NCBI RefSeq assembly: GCF_001633165.1 | Contig: NZ_CP015418.1 | Coordinates: 2,604,001 to 2,668,000 of the forward strand | DNA: 64,000 nucleotides | Direction of reading: 5' to 3' | Source: Rhodovulum sulfidophilum DSM 1374 | GTDB taxonomy: Bacteria; Pseudomonadota; Alphaproteobacteria; Rhodobacterales; Rhodobacteraceae | Shown here: in pieces, positions 17,682 to 26,832 of the stretch | How the letters are laid out: each line of letters starts with the position of its first letter | Position numbering within the stretch: position 1 is the stretch's first letter | Notes under the pieces: generated by a model | The model's database searches: none | Told to the model about the DNA's origin: nothing | Seen by the model: only the letters and a program-made list of their open reading frames with translations | Program-made: the position numbers and the translations under genes

Positions 17682-18440
17682 TCAGGCCGCGGGAGCGGCT
17701 TCGAGGGCGGCGATGATCGCCGAGAAATCGGCTGCCGTCAGCGAGGCGCCGCCGACCAGCGCGCCATCGACATTGGAGGTCGCGAAGATCTCGGCGGCAT
17801 TGCCGGGCTTGACCGAGCCGCCATAAAGCAGACGGATGGCGTCGGCCGCGGCGCCGTAGCGCGCGCTCAGCGCGGCGCGCAGGCTATCATGGACCTCGGC
17901 GATCTGTTCGAGCGTGGGCACCCGGCCGGTACCGATGGCCCAGACCGGCTCGTAGGCGACGACGACGCTGTCGCCGGTGACGCCGTCATCGGGCAGCGAC
18001 CCGGCAAGCTGCGCGCCCACCACGGCCAGGGTCTCGCCCGCGTCGCGTTGGGCTTCGGTCTCGCCGACACAGACCACCGCCACAAGCCCGGCGGCCAGCG
18101 CGGCCTCGGTCTTGGCGCGGATGAGCGCGTCGCTCTCGCCGTGATCGGCGCGGCGCTCGGAATGGCCGAGGATCACGTAGCCTGCACCGGCATCGGCCAG
18201 CATCTCGGCCGAGATGTCGCCGGTATGGGCGCCGGAAACCGCCGGGTGGCAATCCTGACCGCCGACCGCGACCTTCGAGCCATGGACCGCATCCGCCATG
18301 CGGTCGAGCAGGGTGGTCGGCGGGCACAGCAGGATGTCGACACCCGGTGCGGGATGGGTAGCAGCCAGCGCAACGGCTTCGCCCAGCGATCCGCTCAGCC
18401 CGTTCATCTTCCAGTTCCCAGCCGCCAGCTTCCTGCGCAT
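17682..18440 (-). CDS. tpiA: Triosephosphate isomerase
   Basis: Interconverts dihydroxyacetone phosphate and glyceraldehyde-3-phosphate in central carbon flow. It is 252 residues from ATG 18440, preceded by GAGGAG. The N-terminal AAGNWKMNG has the substrate Lys; VILGHSERR has the catalytic His; [11 protein letters not shown] has the catalytic Glu. The C-terminal [12 protein letters not shown] is the phosphate-binding loop. The frame is open further upstream but shows no conservation there. It ends in a strong terminator, so it is probably a single-gene unit. Confidence 0.97.
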   Translation of the reverse strand: MRRKLAAGNWKMNGLSGSLGEAVALAATHPAPGVDILLCPPTTLLDRMADAVHGSKVAVGGQDCHPAVSGAHTGDISAEMLADAGAGYVILGHSERRADHGESDALIRAKTEAALAAGLVAVVCVGETEAQRDAGETLAVVGAQLAGSLPDDGVTGDSVVVAYEPVWAIGTGRVPTLEQIAEVHDSLRAALSARYGAAADAIRLLYGGSVKPGNAAEIFATSNVDGALVGGASLTAADFSAIIAALEAAPAA

Positions 18441-18560
18441 GCGTTCGCTCCTCGCCAATGATGATGATTCCGGCCTTCCTAGGCGATTTCCCGGCCGGGA
18501 GGAACGGCCCTTTTCCACGCAGGTTCCACGCGGGGGGCCGGGACAGGCGCGCGTGCCGCC

Positions 18561-18941
18561 TCAGGCGGTCGCGGGGCCTTCCTGGGGGTCGTCGGCGTCG
18601 CGGAACTTGATCGATTCGCCGCAACCGCAGGCATCGACCACGTTGGGGTTGCGGAACTTGAACCCCGATTCCAGCAGCGAGACCTCGTAATCGATCTCGG
18701 TGCCGAACAGGAACATCTGCGCCATCGGCGCGATCGCCACCCGGGCGCCGTCCTGTTCGACGATCTCGTCCATCGGGTCGAGCTCGGCGACGTAGTCCAT
18801 GGTGTATTCCATGCCCGCGCAGCCGCCCTTCTTGACACCGATGCGCAGGCCCTGGGCCCGCTCCTGTTGCATCAGCCGGGCGACTTCTGCCGCCGCGGCG
18901 GGGGTGAGGCTGACTGCCTGCTTTCCGGGAATGGCGAACAT
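18561..18941 (-). CDS. A-type Fe-S carrier (SufA/IscA-like)
   Basis: A 126-residue HesB/IscA family protein that carries Fe-S clusters to apo-enzymes. ATG 18941 follows GAGGT. The three cluster-binding cysteines are visible: one in GGCAGMEY and two in DACGCGESI. The N-terminus VSLTPAAAAEVARLMQQ is the standard first helix. The frame is open to 19004, but the extra residues are Arg-rich and unlike the family. It is followed upstream by a SufT gene on the same strand, suggesting a small Fe-S maturation unit apart from sufBCD, which is not in the window. Confidence 0.9.
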   Translation of the reverse strand: MFAIPGKQAVSLTPAAAAEVARLMQQERAQGLRIGVKKGGCAGMEYTMDYVAELDPMDEIVEQDGARVAIAPMAQMFLFGTEIDYEVSLLESGFKFRNPNVVDACGCGESIKFRDADDPQEGPATA

Positions 18942-19031
18942 TTCGTACCTCGTTTCTGCTGTGCGAAGGGTAGGGCGCGGCGCCCGTCTCGCAAGGGCCG
19001 CCACGCGCGCGCCGCCGCCCCTGGCCGTCCC

Positions 19032-19394
19032 TTACATGAAGCCGAGTTCGAGCCGCGCCTCGTCGGACATCATGTCCATGCCCCAGGGCGGATCCCAGGT
19101 GATGTCGACATCGACCCGCTTGACCCCGGGCAGCGGCTCGACCGCCTCCTGCAGCCAGCCGGGCATGTCGCCTGCCACCGGACAGCCGGGCGCGGTCAGG
19201 GTCATGGTCAGGTGAACGACGTTCTCGGCGTCTATGGTGATCGTGTAGATCAATCCCAGGTCGTAGACATTGACCGGAATTTCCGGGTCGTACACGCTGC
19301 GGCAGGCCTCGACGACCTGATCGTAAAGCGGGTGGTCGGTGGTCGAGGGCTCGATGAGCGGCGTGCCTTCAAGTTTTCCCTGCGGCTCGGTCAT
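19032..19394 (-). CDS. SufT/PaaD-like DUF59 (MIP18) Fe-S maturation protein
   Basis: A 120-residue protein starting at ATG 19394 after AGGAG. SVYDPEIPVNVYDLGLIY is the DUF59 signature, and LTAPGCPVAGDMPGWL holds the conserved Cys. SufT proteins help deliver Fe-S clusters and usually sit with suf genes, as here beside an A-type carrier 90 bases downstream. It is probably the first gene of a two-gene transcript driven from the TATAAT just upstream. Confidence 0.9.
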   Translation of the reverse strand: MTEPQGKLEGTPLIEPSTTDHPLYDQVVEACRSVYDPEIPVNVYDLGLIYTITIDAENVVHLTMTLTAPGCPVAGDMPGWLQEAVEPLPGVKRVDVDITWDPPWGMDMMSDEARLELGFM

Positions 19395-19417
19395 GGCTGC
19401 TCCTGTAAATCCTAGCA

Positions 19418-19423
19418 ATTATA
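19418..19423 (-). promoter_or_regulatory. -10 element before sufT
   Basis: TATAAT on the minus strand, within an AT-rich patch that stands out from the surrounding GC-rich DNA. A start near 19411 would give a leader of under 20 bases. I see no good -35, so an activator or Rrf2-type regulator could be involved. Confidence 0.4.
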
Positions 19424-20218
19424 TAAGGAATGCGAAAACCGCCGTCCAGAGGGGGAATCGGCGGATTGGCGCGCCGGTTCCGGGCCGAAAACCGGGTTGG
19501 TTTCATCGGAAATCCTTCCGCCGCAAGCAGGCGCGGGGCGTCCAGGGGCCGCCCCCATGGGCTGACTGCCTTCGGCGCGCGCGCCGTTCGCACAGAGAGC
19601 AATGCCGACAGGTGGGCTGTTTCCGGAGCGCGGGGCCTTGGCTTGTCCCCGACGCGTCGTACCGCTTCATCACAAGGTTGATGCCCCGGGCAGGAGGGAG
19701 ATCCGAGCCTGCGGCGTCTCTGTGCCGCAGGGGTGACGGGCCGGTGCGTCGCGGGTGCGTCGCGTGGTCGTCGCGGCCATGTCATCGCTGCGACCGGCCA
19801 GAGAATCTTCTTCCTGCGCCGAGAGCTTAGGGTGAGAGGCGGGCTGGCTTGGCCGCGAAAGGGCCTCGCGTCCGAGAGCGGGCAGATGGGGCCGGCCTCG
19901 TCCGCTGTCCTGTTCCCGACGGCGCCGGAGGCGATCCGAGGCCTGCCCGGCAGTGTGGCTGCGGGCATCGGCATCCGCCAGTTTTCGCCCCTTTCAGGGC
20001 GCTTTTCGCCGCTTCCGGGATCACCGCTTTCCAAGCCCATCGAGCGGCAGAACCGTCAGTATGACCGCGCAGCGGACTGAACGGGTTTTCCCGGACCGCC
20101 CGGCACGGATGCGTTCCGTTTTTCCCGATGCAGCGAGGAACACCCGCTGCTTTTCGTCGCGTGCTTTTCATTGCGCGGGCGTTGCGCTAAAGCGCAGCCA
20201 AGCAGACGGGAGAGCCCC
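19424..20218. other. Non-coding gap, no recognisable gene
   Basis: About 800 bases between the sufT promoter and purM. Open frames on both strands translate to Arg/Pro/Gly-rich text with no motif and no convincing ribosome site. A GC hairpin CCTGCGGC / GCCGCAGG lies near 19710-19735 and a short palindrome TGCGCTAAAGCGCA about 25 bases before purM. It may be a decayed gene or hold a small RNA; nothing can be named. Confidence 0.5.
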
Positions 20219-21268
20219 ATGAGCGAGCGGAAGAACGGCCTGACCTATGCCGGGGCAGGCGTGGATATCGATGCAGGCAATGCCCTGGTCGAGCGTATCA
20301 AGCCGGCCGCCAAGCGGACCGGACGGCCCGGCACCCTCGCGGGGCTCGGGGGCTTCGGCGCGCTCTTCGACCTGAAGGCGGCGGGCTATCTCGATCCGGT
20401 GCTGGTTGCCGCCACCGACGGCGTCGGCACCAAGCTTCGGATCGCCATCGATACCGGCCATCTCGACGGGGTCGGCATCGACCTGGTGGCGATGTGCGTC
20501 AACGATCTGGTCTGCCAGGGCGCCGAGCCGCTGTTCTTCCTCGACTATTTCGCGACCGGCAAGCTCGAGATCGACGAGGCCGCGCGGGTGATCGAGGGCA
20601 TTGCCGAGGGCTGCCTGCGGTCCGGTTGCGCGCTGATCGGGGGCGAGACCGCCGAGATGCCGGGCATGTATCATGGCGGCGATTTCGATCTGGCGGGCTT
20701 TGCCGTCGGCGCGATGGAGCGCGGCCACGATCTGCCTGCCCATGTGGGCGAGGGCGACGTGCTTCTGGGGCTGGCCTCGGACGGGGTGCATTCGAACGGC
20801 TATTCGCTGGTCCGCAAGGTGGTCGAGCATGCCGGCCTTGGCTGGGACGCGACCGCGCCCTTCGCCGACGGGCCGCTGGGGGCTGCGCTGCTGGCGCCGA
20901 CCCGGCTTTACGTCAAGCCTGCTCTGGCCGCGATCCGGGCGGGCGGCGTGCATGGGCTCGCGCATATCACCGGCGGCGGGCTGACCGAGAACCTGCCGCG
21001 CGTGCTGCCCGAGGGGCTGGGCGCGACGGTCGATCTGTCGTCCTGGGATCTGCCGCCGGTCTTCCGCTGGCTGGCCGAGACCGCGGGGCTGGCCGAGGCC
21101 GAGCTTCTGAAGACCTTCAATGCCGGGATCGGCATGGTGCTGGTCGTGGCCGGGGACCGGGCCGAGGCGCTGACGGCGCTGCTGGAAGAGGCCGGCGAGA
21201 CCGTGGCCCGGATCGGCCGGGTCGGGCCGGGGCAGCAGGGGGTCGCCTACGAGGGGCGCCTGCTGTGA
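20219..21268 (+). CDS. purM: Phosphoribosylaminoimidazole synthetase (AIR synthetase)
   Basis: Fifth step of purine synthesis: ATP-driven closure of FGAM to AIR. It is 349 residues from ATG 20219, preceded by [21 protein letters not shown] is the N-terminal family motif, ATDGVGTKL and [12 protein letters not shown] are the ATP/Mg sites, and [14 protein letters not shown] is the glycine-rich signature. [16 protein letters not shown] is near the C-terminal domain. The stop overlaps the purN start, so the two steps are translationally coupled. Confidence 0.97.
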   Translation: MSERKNGLTYAGAGVDIDAGNALVERIKPAAKRTGRPGTLAGLGGFGALFDLKAAGYLDPVLVAATDGVGTKLRIAIDTGHLDGVGIDLVAMCVNDLVCQGAEPLFFLDYFATGKLEIDEAARVIEGIAEGCLRSGCALIGGETAEMPGMYHGGDFDLAGFAVGAMERGHDLPAHVGEGDVLLGLASDGVHSNGYSLVRKVVEHAGLGWDATAPFADGPLGAALLAPTRLYVKPALAAIRAGGVHGLAHITGGGLTENLPRVLPEGLGATVDLSSWDLPPVFRWLAETAGLAEAELLKTFNAGIGMVLVVAGDRAEALTALLEEAGETVARIGRVGPGQQGVAYEGRLL

Positions 21269-21864
21269 GCGAGGCAAAGCGCGTCGCGATCCTGATCTCG
21301 GGATCGGGCTCGAACATGGTGGCGCTGGCCGAAAGCATGACCGGCGATCATCCGGCGCGCCCCGTGCTGGTGATGTCGAACGATCCTGCGGCCAAGGGGC
21401 TCGACCGGGCGCGGGCGCTGGGGATTGCGGCGGAGGGCATCGATCACCGCCCCTTCGGCAAGGACCGCGCGGGCTTCGAGGCGGCGCTGATGGCGCGGCT
21501 GGCCGAGGCCCGGCCCGACATCCTGTGCCTGGCCGGGTTCATGCGGGTGCTGACCCCGGGCTTCACCGAGGCCTGGGCCGGGCGGATGCTGAACATCCAC
21601 CCCTCGCTCTTGCCGAAATATCGCGGGCTCCATACCCATGCGCGCGCGCTCGAGGCGGGCGATGCCGAGGCGGGCTGCACGGTCCATGAGGTGACGGCCG
21701 AGCTCGATGGCGGCCCGATTCTCGGGCAGGCGCGGGTGCCGGTGCTGGCGGGCGATACCGCCGACAGCCTCGCGGCGCGGGTTCTGGTGCAGGAACATGC
21801 GCTTTATCCGGCGGTGCTGCGCCGCTTTGCATCGGGCGACCGGACGCCTCTCTATCTGCCATGA
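21265..21864 (+). CDS. purN: Phosphoribosylglycinamide formyltransferase
   Basis: Third step of purine synthesis, formyl transfer from 10-formyl-THF to GAR. It is 199 residues. The start is GTG 21265, overlapping the purM stop (GTGA). [13 protein letters not shown] is the N-terminal GAR-binding loop; [24 protein letters not shown] (catalytic His and neighbours) and [18 protein letters not shown] (catalytic Asp) complete the active site. The purM-purN overlap is common in bacteria. Confidence 0.96.
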   Translation: MSEAKRVAILISGSGSNMVALAESMTGDHPARPVLVMSNDPAAKGLDRARALGIAAEGIDHRPFGKDRAGFEAALMARLAEARPDILCLAGFMRVLTPGFTEAWAGRMLNIHPSLLPKYRGLHTHARALEAGDAEAGCTVHEVTAELDGGPILGQARVPVLAGDTADSLAARVLVQEHALYPAVLRRFASGDRTPLYLP

Positions 21865-21975
21865 GCAGGCGGCGGGGCGGGGGCGATACGATGCGGCCTT
21901 TCCATTTTGCGACGTTTTCCCTATCAGGAACGGGTCGAGGGTCATGGAGATGCGACTGGGGTGATACGGGCTGAG

Positions 21976-23142
21976 ATGAAGACACTGACCACGACCGAGG
22001 CGCTGGCCGCCTTTTGCGAGAAGGCCGCAAGCGCCCCTTACATCACCATCGACACCGAGTTCCTGCGCGAGCGAACCTATTACGCCAAGCTCTGCCTCGT
22101 GCAGCTTGCGCTTCCCGGACGCGACGGGCCCGATGGCGGCGAGGCGGTGCTGGTCGATCCGCTGGCGGGCGACATGTCGCTCGAGCCGCTTTACGCGCTG
22201 TTTCGCAATTCCGCCGTGGTCAAGGTGTTCCACGCCGCGCGCCAGGATCTCGAGATCTTCTTCACCGAAGGCAAGGTCTTCCCCGAGCCGCTGTTCGACA
22301 CCCAGGTCGCGGCCATGGTCTGCGGCTTCGGCGAGCAGGTCGGCTACGAGACGCTGGTGCGCAAGATCGCGCGTTCGAGCCTCGACAAGACCTCGCGCTT
22401 TACCGACTGGTCGCGCCGACCGCTGTCGGAGGCGCAGAAATCCTATGCGCTGGCCGATGTCACCCATCTGCGGGTGATCTACGAATATCTCGCGGCCGAG
22501 CTGGAAAAGACCGGCCGGGCCAAATGGCTTCAGGAAGAGCTGGGCGTCCTGACCGATCCCGAGACCTATATCGTGCGTCCCGGCGAGGCCTGGCACCGGG
22601 TCAAGACCCGTACCCATTCGGGCAAGTTCCTCGTCGCGGTCAAGGAACTGGCGCGGTTCCGCGAGACCTATGCCCAGTCGCGCAACATTCCGCGCAACCG
22701 GGTCTACAAGGATGACGCGCTGCTGGAGCTGGCCTCGACCAAGCCGCAAAGCCTCGAAGACCTGTCACGCTCGCGGCTGCTGCTGCGCGAGGCACGGCGC
22801 GGCGACATTGCCGAGGGCATCATCGCCGCGATCAAGGCCGCGGCCGAGACGCCGCAGGCCGATTATCCGAAGATGCCCGAGACCGATGACAAGCTGCAGG
22901 TGAACCCGGCGCTGGCCGATCTGCTGCGGGTACTGCTGAAGGCCAAGTCGGAACAGGCCGGCGTGGCGCAGAAGCTGATCGCCACCGCCTCCGAGCTTGA
23001 CGCCATCGCCGCCGGGCGGCGCGACGGCCCGGCGCTGCGGGGCTGGCGGGCCGAGGTCTTCGGCGATGACGCGCTGAGGCTTTGCGCGGGCAAGATCGCG
23101 CTTGCCGCCAAGGGCAGCAACGTGGCGGTGGTTCCGCTCTAG
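21976..23142 (+). CDS. rnd: Ribonuclease D
   Basis: 3'-5' exoribonuclease for tRNA and stable RNA 3' ends. It is 388 residues from ATG 21976; GTG 21961 is also in frame. The DEDDy catalytic residues are visible: TIDTEFLRE (D, E), FHAARQDLEI (D) and YALADVTHLRVIYEYL (Y, D). An HRDC domain follows (VKELARFRETYAQSRNIPRNRVYKDDALLEL). It lies 111 bases after purN and could be read from the same transcript. Confidence 0.95.
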   Translation: MKTLTTTEALAAFCEKAASAPYITIDTEFLRERTYYAKLCLVQLALPGRDGPDGGEAVLVDPLAGDMSLEPLYALFRNSAVVKVFHAARQDLEIFFTEGKVFPEPLFDTQVAAMVCGFGEQVGYETLVRKIARSSLDKTSRFTDWSRRPLSEAQKSYALADVTHLRVIYEYLAAELEKTGRAKWLQEELGVLTDPETYIVRPGEAWHRVKTRTHSGKFLVAVKELARFRETYAQSRNIPRNRVYKDDALLELASTKPQSLEDLSRSRLLLREARRGDIAEGIIAAIKAAAETPQADYPKMPETDDKLQVNPALADLLRVLLKAKSEQAGVAQKLIATASELDAIAAGRRDGPALRGWRAEVFGDDALRLCAGKIALAAKGSNVAVVPL

Positions 23143-23264
23143 CCTGTCCGACGACGCTCTCGTCTGCCGGGAGCGTCGGTCCTGGTCCTGTTCCTGAAAC
23201 TTCCCTCAGGCACGGTTGCTTCCTGCAGGCCGTGTGAGGCCTGGTCCCTGTCAGAACGGTCCGG

Positions 23265-23561
23265 TCACGATGGGCGTCGGCATTCATAGGCGCGGGCGAT
23301 CAGGCGCTTGTTGCGGTCGCGCAGGTAGGTCGCCTCGCTGGACATGTCGCGGGCATTCAGGCGGCGCATTCTGGCATCGCTCATGCTCAGCGCCTGTTCG
23401 AGATCGCGGCAGGGCAGGTATTCGGGCGGTGTCTCGGTCTCAGTCTCGGCGCTCCGGCCCTGCGGGGCGGGCTGTGCGGCCTCGCGGGCGGTGGTCGTGG
23501 ACTGGCAGGCCGCGACAAGCGCGGTGGCACACAGGATGAGGGAAACGGGCCTTGGGGTCAT
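23265..23561 (-). CDS. Small lipoprotein with ETETET segment
   Basis: A 98-residue protein starting at ATG 23561 after GGAGGA. The N-terminus PVSLILCATALVAACQS is a lipoprotein signal with lipobox VAAC. The mature part starts with a Glu/Thr run (AETETETPPEY), then an Arg-rich helical region (ARMRRLNARDMSSEATYLRDRNKRLIARAYEC). Two more Cys remain. No family is recognised. The next upstream gene on this strand is another small lipoprotein that also has a TETET tract. Confidence 0.65.
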   Translation of the reverse strand: MTPRPVSLILCATALVAACQSTTTAREAAQPAPQGRSAETETETPPEYLPCRDLEQALSMSDARMRRLNARDMSSEATYLRDRNKRLIARAYECRRPS

Positions 23562-23657
23562 GGAGTCCTCCGTCATGGCAGTCGTCAGATAACTCGATCC
23601 GCCCGCGCTGTGGCGGGCGGTGCCTTCTGGATACGTCCTGTCGGCCGGCCCGCGCGC

Positions 23658-24137
23658 CTAGCGGCGGGACTGCCTCTGGTTCTGGGCGCCGCGGACCACC
23701 AGCATGCGGATGCCCTTCAGATCGTCTTCGGAAATGAACCGCCCGGCGGTGATCAGTCGCGATGGCTCGGTGCCGACCGGTGTCGCGGTGCCGGGGCGCG
23801 CGATGCGGAAATCGAAGACCAGCGTGTCGGCAGGCGCCTCGTCCTCGGCGGCGGCGGCGGGCACCAGCGCGGCATCCCAGAAGCCCTGACGCGCGGGCAG
23901 GCCGGTCACGGTCAGGATGGCGCCGCCCGGGGCGCGGTCGACGGTCATGCCGGTCACCTGATCCACCAGCGGCCGGGGATCGGCAACCTCGTTGCGGCGC
24001 AGAGGCTGCTCTGCGGCGGTTTCGGTCTCGGTCGAGCTGCTGAACCAGTTGAACGGGTTCAGACGCGACTCGCGCACCGTGCCGCAGGATGAGACGGCGA
24101 GCGCCGCGCACAGGGCGGCCGAAAGCGATGATTTCAT
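23658..24137 (-). CDS. Small lipoprotein, unknown function
   Basis: A 159-residue protein from ATG 24137. The signal KSSLSAALCAALAVSSCGTV has lipobox VSSC. The mature N-terminus NPFNWFSSSTETETAAE is followed by a compact region (PLVDQVTGMTVDRAPGGAILTVTGLPARQGFWDAALVP) conserved in style with Rhodobacteraceae outer-membrane-associated lipoproteins. The C-terminus is basic (VVRGAQNQRQSRR). It is 96 bases upstream of the other TETET lipoprotein, so the two probably form a unit. Confidence 0.7.
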   Translation of the reverse strand: MKSSLSAALCAALAVSSCGTVRESRLNPFNWFSSSTETETAAEQPLRRNEVADPRPLVDQVTGMTVDRAPGGAILTVTGLPARQGFWDAALVPAAAAEDEAPADTLVFDFRIARPGTATPVGTEPSRLITAGRFISEDDLKGIRMLVVRGAQNQRQSRR

Positions 24138-24268
24138 GGGCAGGCCCCCGGTTGCTTCGTCCAATCGGTTAGCCGAATCCGGCGCCTTTGAAAAGCCGGT
24201 CCGGTCCCGAAGCTGGACCTTTGACCGGGTGGCGGCTAATCAGGACCGGTCAGGCAAGGAGAAACGAC

Positions 24269-24700
24269 GTGGCAAGTGAGGCCTTCGAGGAGATCGTGGA
24301 GACCTTCGAGTTCCTGGAGGACTGGGAGGACCGCTATCGTCATGTGATCGAGCTGGGCAAGGCGATGGAGCCCTTGCCCGAGGCGTTCAAGGTGCCCGCG
24401 ACCAAGGTCGATGGCTGTGCCAGCCAGGTCTGGCTGATGGCCGATGTCGAGGGCGAGGGGCGCGAGGCGATCTATCACTTCAAGGGCGACAGCGACGCGA
24501 TGATCGTCAAGGGGCTGATCGCCGTGCTGCGCGCGCTTTACGACGGGCTGAACGTTGTCGCGGTGCTCGATACCGATGCAGGCGCCGAGATGGCGCGCCT
24601 CGGGCTTGACGAGCATCTGTCCTCGCAGCGCTCGAACGGGCTGCGCGCAATGGTCGAACGCATCCGGACCCAGGCCGCGGGCATCGTCGAAGGGGTCTGA
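24269..24700 (+). CDS. sufE: SufE-like cysteine desulfurase activator
   Basis: A 143-residue sulfur-transfer protein that takes persulfide from SufS. The start is GTG 24269, with AAGGAG eight bases before it. KVDGCASQVWL carries the acceptor Cys in the SufE consensus (GCxSxVW). FEFLEDWEDRYRHVIELGK is the N-terminal family helix and RSNGLRAMVERIR the C-terminal one. It is not next to other suf genes here; an A-type carrier and SufT lie about 5 kb away on the other strand. Confidence 0.93.
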   Translation: MASEAFEEIVETFEFLEDWEDRYRHVIELGKAMEPLPEAFKVPATKVDGCASQVWLMADVEGEGREAIYHFKGDSDAMIVKGLIAVLRALYDGLNVVAVLDTDAGAEMARLGLDEHLSSQRSNGLRAMVERIRTQAAGIVEGV

Positions 24701-24756
24701 CGCCCGGGCGACGGCGCGGCTGGCGGGCCCCGGTTCGGGGGCGCGGCAGCCGGGCT

Positions 24757-25296
24757 TCAGTCGGTGAAGCGCACCGCGCCGATATAGGGCAGGTTGCGGT
24801 TGCGCTGTGCATAGTCGATGCCAAGCCCCACCACGAAGCGGTCGGGGATCTCGAATCCCACCCAGCGCGCGCAGACATCGACCTCGCGCCGCGCCGGCTT
24901 GTCGAGAAGCGCGCAGCATTCCAGCCGCGCGGGCTTGCGACCGCCCAGCAGGTGCAGCACGTGTTTCAGCGTGTGGCCGGTATCGACGATATCCTCGACC
25001 ACCAGCACGTCGCGGCCCTCGATCTCGCCGCGCAGGTCCTTGAGGATGCGCACCTCGCGGGAGGAACTGGTCGAATTGCCATAGGAGGAGGTCTCGATGA
25101 AATCGACCTCGACCGGCAGGTCCAGCTCGCGCACGAGATCCGCGATGAAGATGAACGAGCCGCGCAAAAGCCCGACGACGACCAGCTTTTCGGTATCGGC
25201 GAAATGCGCGGTAATCTCGGTGGCAAGCGATTCGACTCGGGCGGCAATGGTCTTCGCCGACAGCAATTCGTCTATGACATATGGTCTCTCGGCCAT
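24757..25296 (-). CDS. hpt: Hypoxanthine phosphoribosyltransferase
   Basis: Purine salvage: hypoxanthine (or guanine) + PRPP to IMP/GMP. It is 179 residues from ATG 25296, with AAGGGGG upstream. [14 protein letters not shown] is the PRPP-binding signature and [16 protein letters not shown] the substrate-side loop. [21 protein letters not shown] near the C-terminus is typical of Hpt. The frame is open far upstream, but those residues overlap the divergent coq10 gene and are not conserved. Confidence 0.93.
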   Translation of the reverse strand: MAERPYVIDELLSAKTIAARVESLATEITAHFADTEKLVVVGLLRGSFIFIADLVRELDLPVEVDFIETSSYGNSTSSSREVRILKDLRGEIEGRDVLVVEDIVDTGHTLKHVLHLLGGRKPARLECCALLDKPARREVDVCARWVGFEIPDRFVVGLGIDYAQRNRNLPYIGAVRFTD

Positions 25297-25365
25297 GGGA
25301 CCCCCTTGATTTTGGCGGGCTTCTAGCAGAAATGGCGTCCCATTGTCAGCAGCGAACGGGATCCC

Positions 25366-25821
25366 ATGCCGCGCCATTCGGAAAACCGCGAGATGCCTTA
25401 CACCGCCCGGCAGATGTATGATCTGGTGGCCGATGTCGGGTCCTATCCGCAATTCCTGCCCTGGACCGCAGCGGCGCGCATCCGCTCGCGGAAGGATTTC
25501 GGCGATCACGAGCTGATGGAGGCGGATCTGGTGATCTCGTTCAAGGTTTTCCGCGAACGCTTCGGCAGCCGGGTGACGCTCTGGCCGGGGGATTTCCGGA
25601 TCGATACAGAGTATCTCGACGGGCCGTTCCGCTACCTCAAGTCGCAATGGCGCTTCGAGGATGTGGCCGAGAACCGCTGCAAGGTCGAGTTCTTCGTCGA
25701 TTTCGAGTTCAAGAACCGGGTGCTGCAGGGGGTGATCGGGGCGGTCTTCAACGAGGCGATGCTGCGGATCGTGCGGGCCTTCGAGGACCGGGCGCGGGCG
25801 CTTTACGGGTCGCGTCCCTGA
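25366..25821 (+). CDS. Coq10/RatA-like START-domain protein
   Basis: A 151-residue SRPBCC (START-like) protein. [22 protein letters not shown] is the Coq10 N-terminal pattern, and [33 protein letters not shown] the C-terminal helix. Mitochondrial Coq10 binds ubiquinone and supports respiration; the bacterial relative RatA was described as affecting ribosome association, so the role is not settled. It starts at ATG 25366, divergent from hpt with a 69-base shared upstream region. Confidence 0.85.
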   Translation: MPRHSENREMPYTARQMYDLVADVGSYPQFLPWTAAARIRSRKDFGDHELMEADLVISFKVFRERFGSRVTLWPGDFRIDTEYLDGPFRYLKSQWRFEDVAENRCKVEFFVDFEFKNRVLQGVIGAVFNEAMLRIVRAFEDRARALYGSRP

Positions 25822-25837
25822 GATTGCGAGGCAGAGC

Positions 25838-26341
25838 TTAGTTCGCGGAAGGCCGCGGTTCGAGCGCCGCCAGCAGCAGCGTCAGAGCATGGTCGCGGGT
25901 CGCGGACCGCACCCGGTCGCGGCCGAGCGCGCCGAATTCGACGGTCTCGGTCAGGGTCTCGATGCGGCCGTCGGCGCCGCGCCGGGCGAGCCCGAAACAG
26001 ACCCGGCCCTCGGGCTTGAACTCGGAGCCCCCGGGCCCCGCGATGCCGGTGACGGCGACGGCGAGGTCGGCCGCCGAATGCGCGAGCGCGCCCGCGGCCA
26101 TTTCGGCCGCGACCTGTTCCGAGACCGCGCCATGGGCGTCGAGCGTTTCTGCCAGGACGCCCAGCATCGCCTGCTTGGCGGCATTCGAATAGGTCACGAA
26201 GCCCCGGTCGAAGACGGCGGAAGAGCCCGGCACATCGGTGATGGCAGCAGAGATCATCCCGCCGGTGCAGCTTTCGGCGGTGGCGATCGCCAGGCCCGCG
26301 GCGCGGGCCCCGGCGATGAGAAGGGCGGCCTTGTCGCTCAC
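25838..26341 (-). CDS. pncC: Nicotinamide-nucleotide amidase (CinA C-terminal domain)
   Basis: A 167-residue stand-alone CinA_C domain that deamidates NMN for pyridine-nucleotide recycling. [22 protein letters not shown] is the signature with the nucleophilic Ser region; [18 protein letters not shown] is the second conserved block. The start is GTG 26341, overlapping the pgpA stop (ATGTGA), so the two are coupled. The CinA N-terminal MoCF domain is absent. Confidence 0.93.
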   Translation of the reverse strand: MSDKAALLIAGARAAGLAIATAESCTGGMISAAITDVPGSSAVFDRGFVTYSNAAKQAMLGVLAETLDAHGAVSEQVAAEMAAGALAHSAADLAVAVTGIAGPGGSEFKPEGRVCFGLARRGADGRIETLTETVEFGALGRDRVRSATRDHALTLLLAALEPRPSAN

Positions 26342-26832
26342 ATCAAAAAGATATGCGACAGGGCGGCCAGCGCAAGCGTCACGACCGCCGCGGCCACGCC
26401 CGCCAGAACGTCGTCGAGCATGACCCCGAGCGGCGTCTTCATCCGGTCGGCGCGGCCGATCGGCCCCGGTTTCCAGATGTCGAACAGCCGGAAGCCCAGG
26501 AAGGCCGCGATCCAGCCGGGGTAAAGTGCGGTCGCATCGACCCCGGCCGCGGCCGCCCCGAACGAGACCGGCAACAGCGCGATCCACATCCCCGCGACCT
26601 CGTCGATCACATATTCCGAGCGGTCCGGGTCGGGCGCGCCCGCCGCCGCCTCGCGCACCGCCCAGATGCCGAGCGGGATCACCGCAAGCGTCGCCAGGGC
26701 GGCCAGGACGACCCCGCCGGTCACGTCCAGCGCCCAGAAGGCGGGCATCGCCGCCAGCGAGCCCCAGGTGCCCGGTGCCGGGCGCAGGCGGCCGACCCCG
26801 AAGACGGTGGCGATGTTGATCGCGAGGCTCAT
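26338..26832 (-). CDS. pgpA: Phosphatidylglycerophosphatase A
   Basis: Membrane enzyme of phosphatidylglycerol synthesis. It is 164 residues from ATG 26832, overlapping the end of isp[15 protein letters not shown] is the PgpA N-terminal motif and [18 protein letters not shown] holds the acidic catalytic block; [13 protein letters not shown] is the C-terminal helix. Several hydrophobic segments are present. It forms a coupled run ispDF-pgpA-pncC. Confidence 0.93.
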   Translation of the reverse strand: MSLAINIATVFGVGRLRPAPGTWGSLAAMPAFWALDVTGGVVLAALATLAVIPLGIWAVREAAAGAPDPDRSEYVIDEVAGMWIALLPVSFGAAAAGVDATALYPGWIAAFLGFRLFDIWKPGPIGRADRMKTPLGVMLDDVLAGVAAAVVTLALAALSHIFLM

